Below are positions 1-6,249 of a DNA stretch of 6,249 nucleotides, one piece after another (positions within the stretch are counted from its first letter, which is position 1; every line of letters begins with the position of its first letter). This DNA comes from Chloroflexota bacterium (GTDB lineage Bacteria; Chloroflexota; Anaerolineae; Anaerolineales; UBA11579): contig DNGN01000196.1 in the NCBI GenBank assembly GCA_003486225.1, positions 16,025 through 22,273 of the forward strand. Reading direction: 5' to 3'. The translations under genes and the position numbers were made by a program. The notes beneath the pieces are model-generated. The model was not told where the DNA came from, ran no database searches, and worked only from the letters and a program-made list of their open reading frames with translations.

Positions 1-20
1 TCGCATTGAGGGGCAAGATA

Positions 21-29
21 TGTCATAAT
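21..29 (+). promoter_or_regulatory. Possible extended -10 promoter element of the isochorismatase-family gene
   Basis: TGT followed by CATAAT resembles an extended -10 box (TGnTATAAT, one mismatch). The matching -35 position falls on bases 1-6 (TCGCAT), a poor match at the very edge of the window. Transcription would start near base 36, leaving a leader of about 25 bases before the ATG at 60. This is a motif match only; the gene could equally be read from a promoter further left. Confidence 0.3.
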
Positions 30-40
30 AGAAAACACCT

Positions 41-54
41 AGGAGAACAGGAAA
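41..54 (+). promoter_or_regulatory. Ribosome binding region deciding the start at 60
   Basis: Two purine-rich stretches precede the ATG at 60: AGGAG at 41-45, 14 bases away and rather far, and AGGAAA at 49-54, five bases away. They support ATG 60 over the in-frame TTG at base 6, which has only five bases of upstream sequence in the window and would add 18 residues unlike the family's N-terminus. Confidence 0.6.
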
Positions 55-59
55 CCAGA

Positions 60-641
60 ATGTTATTACCGCTGCCGAAAAATGCCCGATCAGCGCTTAT
101 CGTGGTGGATATGCAGGTGTTTTTCTTCCAAAAACCCGATCGCCGCCAAGGTCTTGAACAAGTCGTTGAAAATATCAACCGCCTGATAGACTGTTTTGAC
201 GCCCGTTCATTCCCGGTTTTCCATGTCACTTCCGGCTATAAAGCAGACCAATCAGATTGGGATTTGAAGATGAAATCTGCCGGGGTCCCCGAACTGATAG
301 AAGGCACACCTGAAACAGCCATTCTGCCGCAGATCAATGTCAGCCGGCATCACACAAAGGTTGTCAAAACCAGGTACAGTGCCTTTTTCAACACCCCTCT
401 GGCAGAATTATTAAAGGCGCAAAAAATCAGGCGGGTTGTCGTGGCTGGCGGGTACACCCATTACTGTGTCAATGCAACGATCTTTGATGCCTATGGCTAT
501 GATTTTGTGCCCTGCCTTATCACGGATGCGGTTATTTCACATCTCAAAGACGAAGCAGAACTGATGATTGATAGAATGCGGCGGAATGGGTATCACGTGT
601 TTTCGACTGCTGATATGATCGCAGAAATTGAGCACTCCTAA
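60..641 (+). CDS. Isochorismatase-family cysteine hydrolase
   Basis: A complete 193-residue protein, a usual length for a single-domain isochorismatase-like hydrolase (cytoplasmic alpha/beta fold). The first strand ends in the family motif IVVDMQ with the catalytic Asp at residue 17. The catalytic Lys is 103 in VVKTRYSAF. The nucleophile is Cys136 in GGYTHYCVNAT, preceded by the Gly-Tyr-Thr turn that normally carries the family's cis-peptide. The family cleaves amide or vinyl-ether bonds through a cysteine intermediate; members include nicotinamidase, N-carbamoylsarcosine amidase, ureidoacrylate hydrolase and isochorismatase. I do not see the Asp-x-His-x-His metal site of nicotinamidase, so PncA is unlikely. 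The substrate cannot be told from sequence. The gene reads in the same direction as glpK but is separated from it by 150 bases containing a strong inverted repeat, so a role in glycerol use is not implied. The start is chosen by the ribosome binding region at 41-54. Confidence 0.88.
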   Translation: MLLPLPKNARSALIVVDMQVFFFQKPDRRQGLEQVVENINRLIDCFDARSFPVFHVTSGYKADQSDWDLKMKSAGVPELIEGTPETAILPQINVSRHHTKVVKTRYSAFFNTPLAELLKAQKIRRVVVAGGYTHYCVNATIFDAYGYDFVPCLITDAVISHLKDEAELMIDRMRRNGYHVFSTADMIAEIEHS

Positions 642-715
642 GATTATCGAGTCGATGGTGTTTAATGATTTGACTCAGATTCTCATTCCCGCTTTGGGCA
701 AAACCAGCCACCAGA

Positions 716-752
716 AGAAACCTAGCAGGTTGGGTTCACCTGTTAGGTTTCT
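716..752 (+). terminator. Long inverted repeat: terminator or operator before glpK
   Basis: The arms at 716-730 and 738-752 pair over 15 positions, with one G-T wobble and a 7-base loop (TGGGTTC). Each arm is also a small imperfect palindrome by itself (ACCT, three bases, AGGT). It lies 75 bases after the stop of the hydrolase gene. The right arm ends in GGTTTCT and the left begins with AGAAACC, so it could terminate weakly in either direction, although a true T-run is missing. Alternatively it is a protein-binding site, since it covers the -35 position of the predicted glpK promoter. The hairpin itself is seen directly; its role is inferred. Confidence 0.55.
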
Positions 753-768
753 GTGTTGAAGGTATAAT
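740..768 (+). promoter_or_regulatory. Predicted glpK-glpD promoter
   Basis: A perfect -10 box TATAAT lies at 763-768. At 17-base spacing the -35 hexamer is CTGTTA (740-745), only three of six matches to TTGACA, and it lies inside the right arm of the inverted repeat. A weak -35 under a palindrome is a usual arrangement for a regulated promoter. The predicted start near 775 leaves a leader of about 17 bases, just enough for the ribosome binding site. No regulator gene is visible in the window. Confidence 0.5.
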
Positions 769-780
769 TTTAGCCAGACC

Positions 781-787
781 AAGGAGG
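781..787 (+). promoter_or_regulatory. Strong ribosome binding site of glpK
   Basis: AAGGAGG is a full anti-16S match, four bases before the ATG at 792. It fixes the glpK start and suggests high translation when the operon is transcribed. Confidence 0.8.
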
Positions 788-791
788 ACTG

Positions 792-2303
792 ATGAGCAAT
801 TTTATCGCTGCCATTGATCAAGGCACCACCAGCACACGCTGCATGATCTTTAACCATCAGGGAAAGCCAGTCGGGGCGCACCAGCTTGAGCACGCCCAGA
901 TCTACCCCCGACCAGGTTGGGTTGAGCATGACCCGCTGGAAATCTGGCGTAATACCGAATTGGTCGTGCGGGAAGCGCTACGCCTGGCCGGGACTACAGC
1001 CAGTGATATCGCGGCAGTCGGGATCACCAACCAGCGGGAGACCGCGGTTGTGTGGGACAGGCTGACCGGCCAGCCTTATTACAACGCCATCGTCTGGCAG
1101 GACACTCGCACAGACCAGATCATCAACCAGCTGGCCAAGGATGGCGGATTGGACCGCTTCCGAACAAAGGTCGGGCTGCCGCTGGCGACCTATTTCTCCG
1201 GCCCAAAGATCAAATGGATCCTGGATCATGTCACCGGGGTACGCCAAGCCGCCGCCGAGGGACGGGCTTTATTCGGCAATATGGACACCTGGTTAATCTG
1301 GAACCTGACCGGGGGAGTCCACGGCGGCCAACACGTTACCGATGTCACCAACGCCAGCCGCACGATGCTGATGAACCTGGAAACCCTGGATTGGGATGCA
1401 GAAATCCTGGGGCTTATGGAGGTTCCCAGAGAGATGCTCCCCAAAGTATGCTCCTCCTCCGAGATCTACGGGCATACCCTACCCGCAGGGCCTTTCCGGG
1501 GAGAGGTAGCGGTGGCTGGCAACCTCGGTGACCAGCAAGCCGCCACGGTCGGTCAAACCTGTTTTGAGCCGGGGGAGGCTAAAAACACCTACGGCACTGG
1601 CTGTTTCATGCTGCTCAATACCGGAGAGGATATCGTCCAGTCCCGGAACGGGCTGCTGACGACCCTGTGCTATCAGTTCGGGGATCAAAAGCCGGTCTAT
1701 GCGCTGGAAGGTTCCATCGCCATCACAGGGGCTTTGGTGCAGTGGCTGCGGGATAACCTGAAGATGATCGCCAGCGCCCCTGAAATCGAGAGCCTGGCAA
1801 ACACAGTTGAAGATAACGGCGGGATCTACTTTGTACCCGCTTTCTCAGGTTTATTTGCTCCCTACTGGCGTTCCGACGCCCGCGGCGCGATCGTCGGCCT
1901 GACGCGCTTCGTCAACCGGGGGCACATTGCCCGCGCAGTCCTGGAAGCAACCGCCTTCCAGACCCGGGAAGTGCTGGATGCCATGAATGCCGATTCGGGG
2001 GTGGCCTTGAAAGCGCTCAAGGTGGACGGCGGTATGGTGCAAAACGACCTGCTGATGCAGTTCCAGGCAGATGTGCTTGGTGTGCCGGTGATCCGGCCGC
2101 AGGTAGCCGAAACCACCGCTTTGGGGGCCGCCTATGCCGCGGGTTTTGCAGTTGGATTTTGGAAAAGCAAACAGGATATGAAAAAGAACTGGCAGGTGGA
2201 TAAAATCTGGCAGCCAGATGCCAGCAGCACCGCCAAGACAGCGCTGTATGCTAAGTGGAAGAAAGCTGTCACGCGCACATTTGATTGGATTGAGCAGGAG
2301 TAG
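792..2303 (+). CDS. glpK: Glycerol kinase
   Basis: A complete 503-residue FGGY-family kinase, the normal length for GlpK. It phosphorylates glycerol with ATP to sn-glycerol 3-phosphate in the cytoplasm, trapping glycerol and feeding the dehydrogenase encoded next. Motifs in order: phosphate-binding loop DQGTTSTR (9-16); glycerol-binding Arg82-Glu83 in ITNQRET and Tyr134, matching R83/E84/Y135 of E. coli; FGGY signature FSGPKIKW (135-142); GNLGDQQA with catalytic base Asp247; [10 protein letters not shown] (264-273); [11 protein letters not shown] (304-314); and the C-terminal nucleotide motif VDGGMVQND (411-419). The full set of binding residues separates it from xylulose or gluconate kinases. 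The segment before the catalytic Asp reads [11 protein letters not shown], with no histidine where Firmicute GlpK has the HPr-phosphorylated His of its YHFYG-like loop, so PTS control is unlikely. Its last bases (2296-2300) contain the glpD ribosome binding site. Confidence 0.97.
   Translation: MSNFIAAIDQGTTSTRCMIFNHQGKPVGAHQLEHAQIYPRPGWVEHDPLEIWRNTELVVREALRLAGTTASDIAAVGITNQRETAVVWDRLTGQPYYNAIVWQDTRTDQIINQLAKDGGLDRFRTKVGLPLATYFSGPKIKWILDHVTGVRQAAAEGRALFGNMDTWLIWNLTGGVHGGQHVTDVTNASRTMLMNLETLDWDAEILGLMEVPREMLPKVCSSSEIYGHTLPAGPFRGEVAVAGNLGDQQAATVGQTCFEPGEAKNTYGTGCFMLLNTGEDIVQSRNGLLTTLCYQFGDQKPVYALEGSIAITGALVQWLRDNLKMIASAPEIESLANTVEDNGGIYFVPAFSGLFAPYWRSDARGAIVGLTRFVNRGHIARAVLEATAFQTREVLDAMNADSGVALKALKVDGGMVQNDLLMQFQADVLGVPVIRPQVAETTALGAAYAAGFAVGFWKSKQDMKKNWQVDKIWQPDASSTAKTALYAKWKKAVTRTFDWIEQE
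2296..2300 (+). promoter_or_regulatory. Ribosome binding site of glpD inside the end of glpK
   Basis: AGGAG ends six bases before the ATG at 2307 and lies within the last glpK codons. This makes translational coupling of kinase and dehydrogenase likely and supports the chosen glpD start. Confidence 0.75.
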
Positions 2304-2306
2304 CCT

Positions 2307-4016
2307 ATGCCGCTAAGAGCAGATCAGTTAGCGAGGATCAAAGACAAACCAGACGTCAGCGTGCTGATCATTGGCGCGGGCATCAATGGCATCGGCACAT
2401 TCAGAGACCTGGCCTTGCAGGGTGTGGATGTGGTCCTGGTGGATCGGGGAGATTTCTGCAGTGGGGCAAGCGCAGCTTCCTCTCATATGGTGCACGGCGG
2501 GATCCGCTACCTGGAAAACGGGGAATTCCGCTTGGTGAGGGAAGCTGTCCAGGAACGCAACCGTCTCATCGAGAATACCCCTCACCTGGTAAAACCACTG
2601 CCCACCACCTTCCCGATTTTCAAGTGGTTTTCCGGGCTGTTCAATGCGCCGCTCAAATTTTTAGGCCTGTTAGATAAGCCTGCCGAGCGGGGAGCCGTGG
2701 TGATCAAATTGGGGATGATGCTCTATGATACCTTCACCCGTAAACAAAAAACCGTCCCCAAGCATGTTTTCCGCAACCAGCGAGAGTCCCTGGCTTTGTT
2801 CCCTGAACTCAACCCGGAGGTGCGCTTTACAGGCACCTACTTTGATGGTGCCATGCCGACCCCCGAACGGATTGCGATTGAACTGCTCCAGGATGCCGCC
2901 GCAGCCAACCAGCAGGCCCTCGCCGTCAACTATGTCAGCCTGGTATCCGCGGCAGGTAACACAGTCACACTAAAGGACGAAGTGGGCGGTGAGACCTTCC
3001 AGCTGACCCCCAAGATTGTGGTCAATGCTGCCGGACCCTGGATCGATCTGGTCAACCAATCTATGGGAAAGCAGACACAGTACATCAGCGGAACCAAGGG
3101 ATCACATCTCATCCTGGACCACCCCGCCCTGCGCCAGGCCATCGGTGAGAATGAATTCTTTTTCGAGAACAAGGATGGGCGCATTGTGCTCATTTACCCG
3201 CTGGGCGATAAGGTCATGGTCGGCACATCGGATATCCGTGTCGATCACCCGGATGACAGCGTGATCACCGACGATGAAGTCGATTATTTCTTTGATCTGA
3301 TCAAACGAGTCTTCCCAAAGATCCGGATGGAACAGTCGCAGATTATCTACACTTTCTCCGGCGTGAGACCTCTGCAGCGAACCGAAGGCGGCACGACCGG
3401 GCAGATCAGCCGGGACCACGCCGTCAAGTTCAACGAATCAGGAGATCTGCTGGATGTTCCGGTATTCTCGCTTGTTGGGGGGAAGTGGACTTCCTTCCGG
3501 GCTTTTTCGGAGCAAGCCACGGACCAAATTCTGGCGCACATGGGCACCCCGCGCAGGGTTTCTACCGCAAACTTGCAGATCGGCGGGAGTAAAGGCTATC
3601 CCAAAAATCCAGCCGAAAAGACAGCCTGGTTTAAAAGACTTCTAGCGTCGTACCCCATCGAAGAAAGGCACCTGGAGCAATTGTTCCAGACCCACGGCAC
3701 GCGGGTCGAGCTCTTACTGAAACAGGTGGGAGCAGAGGCTGGAGAGATGCTGGGCACTCTGCCCGAGACCAGCATCGGCGAACTGATATTCATCCTATCC
3801 AGCGAAGCTGTCGTCCACCTGGACGACCTGATCTTACGCCGCACTATGCTGGGCAAGACGGGGAAGGTCAATCCAGACTCCCTGCGCGAGATCGCCCAGA
3901 TCTGTGCAGGAATCCTGGGCTGGTCCGAACAACAAACCGAGCAGGAGATCGAGCGCTTTACAGATCTGCTGAGGCGCAAGCATAAAATGAATTTCAGTGC
4001 ATATATCAGAGGCTAA
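2307..4016 (+). CDS. glpD: Aerobic-type glycerol-3-phosphate dehydrogenase (FAD)
   Basis: A complete 569-residue flavoprotein of the GlpD family; E. coli GlpD is somewhat shorter. It oxidises glycerol 3-phosphate to dihydroxyacetone phosphate at the inner face of the membrane and hands electrons to quinone. Visible parts: FAD-binding Rossmann motif IIGAGINGIG (21-30) ending in the acidic Asp46 of VLVDRGD; SSHMVHGGIRYLE (58-70); NAAGPW (240-245); SGVRPL (351-356); the GlpD signature GGKWTSFR (391-398); and the C-terminal DAO_C domain around AVVHLDDLILRRT (501-513). Arg67, Arg354, Arg369 and Lys393 match the substrate-site residues R54, R317, R332 and K354 of E. coli GlpD. One oddity is His60, where E. 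coli has Lys47 in SSASSKLIHGG. Residues about 99-125 are rich in Phe, Leu and Pro and may contact the membrane. The gene starts three bases after the glpK stop, so the two form one operon. Confidence 0.96.
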   Translation: MPLRADQLARIKDKPDVSVLIIGAGINGIGTFRDLALQGVDVVLVDRGDFCSGASAASSHMVHGGIRYLENGEFRLVREAVQERNRLIENTPHLVKPLPTTFPIFKWFSGLFNAPLKFLGLLDKPAERGAVVIKLGMMLYDTFTRKQKTVPKHVFRNQRESLALFPELNPEVRFTGTYFDGAMPTPERIAIELLQDAAAANQQALAVNYVSLVSAAGNTVTLKDEVGGETFQLTPKIVVNAAGPWIDLVNQSMGKQTQYISGTKGSHLILDHPALRQAIGENEFFFENKDGRIVLIYPLGDKVMVGTSDIRVDHPDDSVITDDEVDYFFDLIKRVFPKIRMEQSQIIYTFSGVRPLQRTEGGTTGQISRDHAVKFNESGDLLDVPVFSLVGGKWTSFRAFSEQATDQILAHMGTPRRVSTANLQIGGSKGYPKNPAEKTAWFKRLLASYPIEERHLEQLFQTHGTRVELLLKQVGAEAGEMLGTLPETSIGELIFILSSEAVVHLDDLILRRTMLGKTGKVNPDSLREIAQICAGILGWSEQQTEQEIERFTDLLRRKHKMNFSAYIRG

Positions 4017-4040
4017 ACAAGCAAGAAGGTCCGAATCTCC

Positions 4041-4056
4041 ACCAGGCAGGGCTGGT
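4041..4056 (+). terminator. Weak hairpin after glpD, doubtful terminator
   Basis: ACCAG and CTGGT can pair around a 6-base loop, 24 bases after the glpD stop. The stem has only five base pairs and no T-run follows, so an intrinsic terminator is poorly supported. The rest of 4017-4107 shows nothing else I can name. Readthrough into the next gene or Rho-dependent termination is possible. Confidence 0.15.
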
Positions 4057-4107
4057 TACCTAAGGATGCACTTTGCCCTATGGAAAACCGTTCCCCGCAA
4101 TATTTAT

Positions 4108-4135
4108 TTGATCGGTTTGTGAAATACTATATAAT
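4108..4135 (+). promoter_or_regulatory. Predicted sigma-70-type promoter of the ATPase/TPR gene
   Basis: TTGATC (4108-4113, four of six matches to TTGACA) and a perfect TATAAT (4130-4135) are separated by 16 bases. The flanks are AT-rich, including an A/T tract at 4144-4154. Transcription would start near 4142, giving an untranslated leader of about 53 bases. This is the best promoter match in the window and implies that the ATPase gene is transcribed independently of glpKD. Confidence 0.65.
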
Positions 4136-4183
4136 GAAACTATAAAAAAATTTTGATTGGGCATTCTATTACACTTTGAGTGC

Positions 4184-4187
4184 GGGA
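4184..4187 (+). promoter_or_regulatory. Weak ribosome binding site favouring GTG 4195
   Basis: GGGA lies seven bases before the GTG at 4195. The other in-frame GTG, at 4180, comes directly after a TGA stop (4177-4179) and has no Shine-Dalgarno sequence, so 4195 is preferred. The site is weak, and modest translation is expected. Confidence 0.45.
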
Positions 4188-4194
4188 CCTACCT

Positions 4195-6249
4195 GTGAAC
4201 GAAATCCTCAATCCATACATTGCTGGAGCACCCGTTGTCGAGAACAGCATGTTCTTTGGGCGCGAGGATATTTTTAACTGGATTGAGCGCAGCCTGTCTG
4301 GAAAGTTTACAGACCATATCCTGGTGTTGCACGGCCAGCGCCGGGTGGGCAAGACCTCTGTTCTAAAACAGATCCCCAATTACTTACCCAAAAACTTTAT
4401 CCAGGTTTTTTTCGACCTGCAAGGCCGCACCAGCACCACCCTGGAACGTTTTTTATGGTGGATGGCCAGCGAGATTGTACGCACACTGAGGAAAGAACGC
4501 GGCATCCTACTTCCAAAACCAGACCAAAAGTCGTTTGAAGACCCCGACTACCTGATCAACAGCTTCATCCCGAGCTTGCGGTCAGAACTGGGAAGCCAGG
4601 TGCTGCTGCTGACCTTCGACGAATTTGACTCCCTCGACCGTCCAGAAATCCGGAAGACACTTGCCAGCCCATTGATTGATTATCTGCGCCGCCTGATCGA
4701 GATTGACGGGCTGAATTTTATTTTTTCGATTGGTTCTTCAGGCGACAAGCTGGAGAACATGCAGGCCTCTTATACCGATTTTTTCAAGAGCGCCCTATAC
4801 CGCAAGATCAGCTTCCTGACTGGCGAAGACTGCCAGCGCCTGATCACCAGGCCAGTCGAAGGGGTGATCCATTACGACCGAAAAGCAGTCGATCAAATTT
4901 TCAAGATCACCTCAGGACATCCTTACTTCACTCAATTAATGTGTCATGAGCTCTTCTCTCTCTGCCAGAAAACCGGTTCGCGCCAAATTTCCTCCCAGGA
5001 TGTCGAGAATATCCTGGGAGATGTGATCGAACGCGGCACAGTGAATCTCAAATTTGTGTGGGATGAAGCCTCGGATCTCGAAAAATGGGTCCTGGCAGCT
5101 TTGGCGCAGATGGATGGCAGCACGGTACAGCAGCTTACCCAAACCCTGAATGCCCAACGGGTGCGTTTCAGCGAACCCGACCTTAACTCGGCTGTTATCC
5201 ACCTGCAGGACAAGGATGTCCTCACCAAAGACCTTCGCTTTGTGATCCACCTGATGCGCCTGTGGCTGGTGTCGAACCGCCCGATGGACCGGGTACGCGA
5301 GGAGCTGGTTGAGGTCAACCCGATCGCCAACCGCTACATGGAGATCGGAGATGAGTACCGAGACCGCGGCCAGGTCCCGGCCGCGCTGGAGAGCTACCAG
5401 CAGGCCTTACAGATTGCCCCGGACAATTTGAGAGCACTACTGAGCACCGCCGGGCTATACCTGGAGCAAAAAGACTATCCCCAGGCAGCAGAAGCTTTTG
5501 AACTGGCATTGAAGATCAATGATGAAGATGTGGCAGCCAGGGCTGGCTACTGCGAAGCCAAGCTGGCCTTGGGCGATGCAGCGCAAAGCAGCAGCGAAAT
5601 TAGCGAGGCCATCAGTCTGTACCAATCCATCCTGGTGATCAACCCAGCCCATTCCGAAGCCCGCCAGCGGCTGGCCGCCATTTACCGCGAGCGTGCTGAG
5701 AAATCTTTATCTAACGGACAGGATGATGAAGCACTGCAAGCCTTCAACCAGGCTTTGATGTTCACCCCGGATGATGAAGGCTTGTCTACCCGCTATGATG
5801 CAGTCTTGGGGGAGAAAAAATCCAAAGTCATCAAAGGCTGGCTCGACAGGGCAGAGGAAGCTGCCAAAAATAAAAAATGGACTGAAGTCATCCAGGCTTG
5901 CGAAGCCTATCTGTCGCTTAATCAAAGCGACGACGATGGGGTGCAGGCCAAACTGGAGCATGCCCGTAAATATGCCCAGCTGGATGCCGACTACGAGGAG
6001 GCACAGAAAGCCATCCGCAATAAAGGCTATGGACGGGCGATCGAACTGCTGCAAGGGATTATTGCCCAGGACCCGGGCTACAAATCCACCCCGCGGCTGC
6101 TGTCAGAAGCGGTGCAGGCCAAGAAAACGAAAGACCCGGTCTGGCGCAAACCCTGGTTTTTTGGGTTACTTGCGGCTGTCGTGATCCTCGCCCTGGGGGT
6201 GATCTTTGGCCCTCAGGCCTGGAACGCCATCTCGGCGGCGCTTGCCGAC
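4195..6249 (+). CDS. P-loop ATPase with winged helix, TPR repeats and a membrane helix (3' end cut off)
   Basis: It runs open from GTG 4195 to the window edge: 685 residues with no stop, so the C-terminus is missing. Residues 6-24 (NPYIAG... FFGRED) are the usual entry to AAA_16/STAND-type ATPases. Walker A is GQRRVGKTS (47-55, Lys53). Walker B is LLLTFDEFD with Asp142-Glu143. A sensor-1-like strand lies at 174-182 (NFIFSIGSS), and GHPYFTQLMCHEL (241-253) is typical of this ATPase group. Residues about 293-358 look like a winged helix ending in LRFVIHLMRLWL. Two textbook TPRs follow (378-411 and 412-445), then two TPRs each about seven residues longer (446-486 and 487-527) and two degenerate ones near 549-580 and 600-630. 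A basic WRK stretch (650-652) precedes a hydrophobic helix (654-672). With positive-inside logic, the ATPase and TPRs are cytoplasmic and the missing part is outside. Such architectures suggest signalling or scaffolding; the actual function is unknown. It has its own promoter and no visible partner gene. Confidence 0.85.
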   Translation, partial: MNEILNPYIAGAPVVENSMFFGREDIFNWIERSLSGKFTDHILVLHGQRRVGKTSVLKQIPNYLPKNFIQVFFDLQGRTSTTLERFLWWMASEIVRTLRKERGILLPKPDQKSFEDPDYLINSFIPSLRSELGSQVLLLTFDEFDSLDRPEIRKTLASPLIDYLRRLIEIDGLNFIFSIGSSGDKLENMQASYTDFFKSALYRKISFLTGEDCQRLITRPVEGVIHYDRKAVDQIFKITSGHPYFTQLMCHELFSLCQKTGSRQISSQDVENILGDVIERGTVNLKFVWDEASDLEKWVLAALAQMDGSTVQQLTQTLNAQRVRFSEPDLNSAVIHLQDKDVLTKDLRFVIHLMRLWLVSNRPMDRVREELVEVNPIANRYMEIGDEYRDRGQVPAALESYQQALQIAPDNLRALLSTAGLYLEQKDYPQAAEAFELALKINDEDVAARAGYCEAKLALGDAAQSSSEISEAISLYQSILVINPAHSEARQRLAAIYRERAEKSLSNGQDDEALQAFNQALMFTPDDEGLSTRYDAVLGEKKSKVIKGWLDRAEEAAKNKKWTEVIQACEAYLSLNQSDDDGVQAKLEHARKYAQLDADYEEAQKAIRNKGYGRAIELLQGIIAQDPGYKSTPRLLSEAVQAKKTKDPVWRKPWFFGLLAAVVILALGVIFGPQAWNAISAALAD

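Noticed and set aside
6..59. In-frame TTG start adding 18 residues to the hydrolase
   Set aside because: The window shows only five bases upstream of it, the added residues do not look like the family's N-terminus, and ATG 60 has better-placed ribosome binding sequences.
646..656. Short palindrome ATCGA-G-TCGAT just after the hydrolase stop
   Set aside because: Five base pairs around one base cannot form a hairpin, and a site this short is expected by chance; there is no promoter next to it.
670..675. TTGACT, a good -35 match
   Set aside because: No acceptable -10 box lies 16-18 bases downstream (sequence there is TTTGGG-like).
716..752. CRISPR repeat or mobile-element end
   Set aside because: There is only one copy in the window, with no spacers, no transposase and no target-site duplication seen.
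675..929. Minus-strand open frame across the glpK promoter region
   Set aside because: It overlaps the inverted repeat, the promoter and the start of glpK, and its translation shows no recognisable motif.
1052..1531. 159-residue plus-strand open frame
   Set aside because: It is a shifted-frame shadow of glpK with low-complexity Arg/Pro/Gly composition.
4080..4145. 21-codon open frame between glpD and the ATPase gene
   Set aside because: It has no ribosome binding site and spans the predicted promoter, so it would not be on that promoter's transcript; no leader-peptide pattern is seen.
4180..4194. Upstream GTG as start of the ATPase gene
   Set aside because: It has no Shine-Dalgarno sequence and directly follows an in-frame stop; the GTG at 4195 has a GGGA at suitable spacing and starts close to the family's NPY...FFGRE entry.
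5771..6184. 137-residue plus-strand open frame
   Set aside because: It is a shifted frame inside the ATPase/TPR gene, rich in Arg, Lys and Pro with no family resemblance, whereas the main frame shows TPR and membrane features throughout.

Overview
The window is 6,249 bases of bacterial DNA with four plus-strand genes, three complete and one cut by the right edge. I saw no RNA gene, CRISPR array or transposase. Moderate GC by eye, a tight glpK-glpD pair and a multidomain ATPase/winged-helix/TPR/membrane protein fit an environmental bacterium. My best guess is Chloroflexota, class Anaerolineae. That rests on the style of the proteins and was not tested by alignment.

Left part (1-791): a complete isochorismatase-fold cysteine hydrolase (60-641) with an intact Asp/Lys/Cys triad and unknown substrate. 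Between it and glpK lie 150 bases holding a long inverted repeat (716-752), a perfect TATAAT box (763-768) and a strong Shine-Dalgarno sequence (781-787). The repeat could end transcription of the first gene, or act as an operator, because its right arm covers the -35 position of the presumed glpK promoter.

Middle (792-4016): glpK (glycerol kinase) and glpD (FAD-dependent glycerol-3-phosphate dehydrogenase), three bases apart and almost certainly one transcript. Together they turn glycerol into glycerol 3-phosphate and then dihydroxyacetone phosphate, passing electrons to the membrane quinone pool. Catalytic residues known from the E. coli enzymes are present in both. No uptake facilitator (glpF) or regulator gene is visible.

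Right part (4017-6249): 178 non-coding bases with a good sigma-70-type promoter (4108-4135), then a gene reading from GTG at 4195 to the window edge without a stop. Its 685 visible residues give an N-terminal P-loop ATPase of the AAA_16/STAND kind, a winged-helix segment, about six TPR-like repeats and one membrane helix close to the edge. Its C-terminus, predicted to lie outside the membrane, is not in the window. This is the least conventional gene here.
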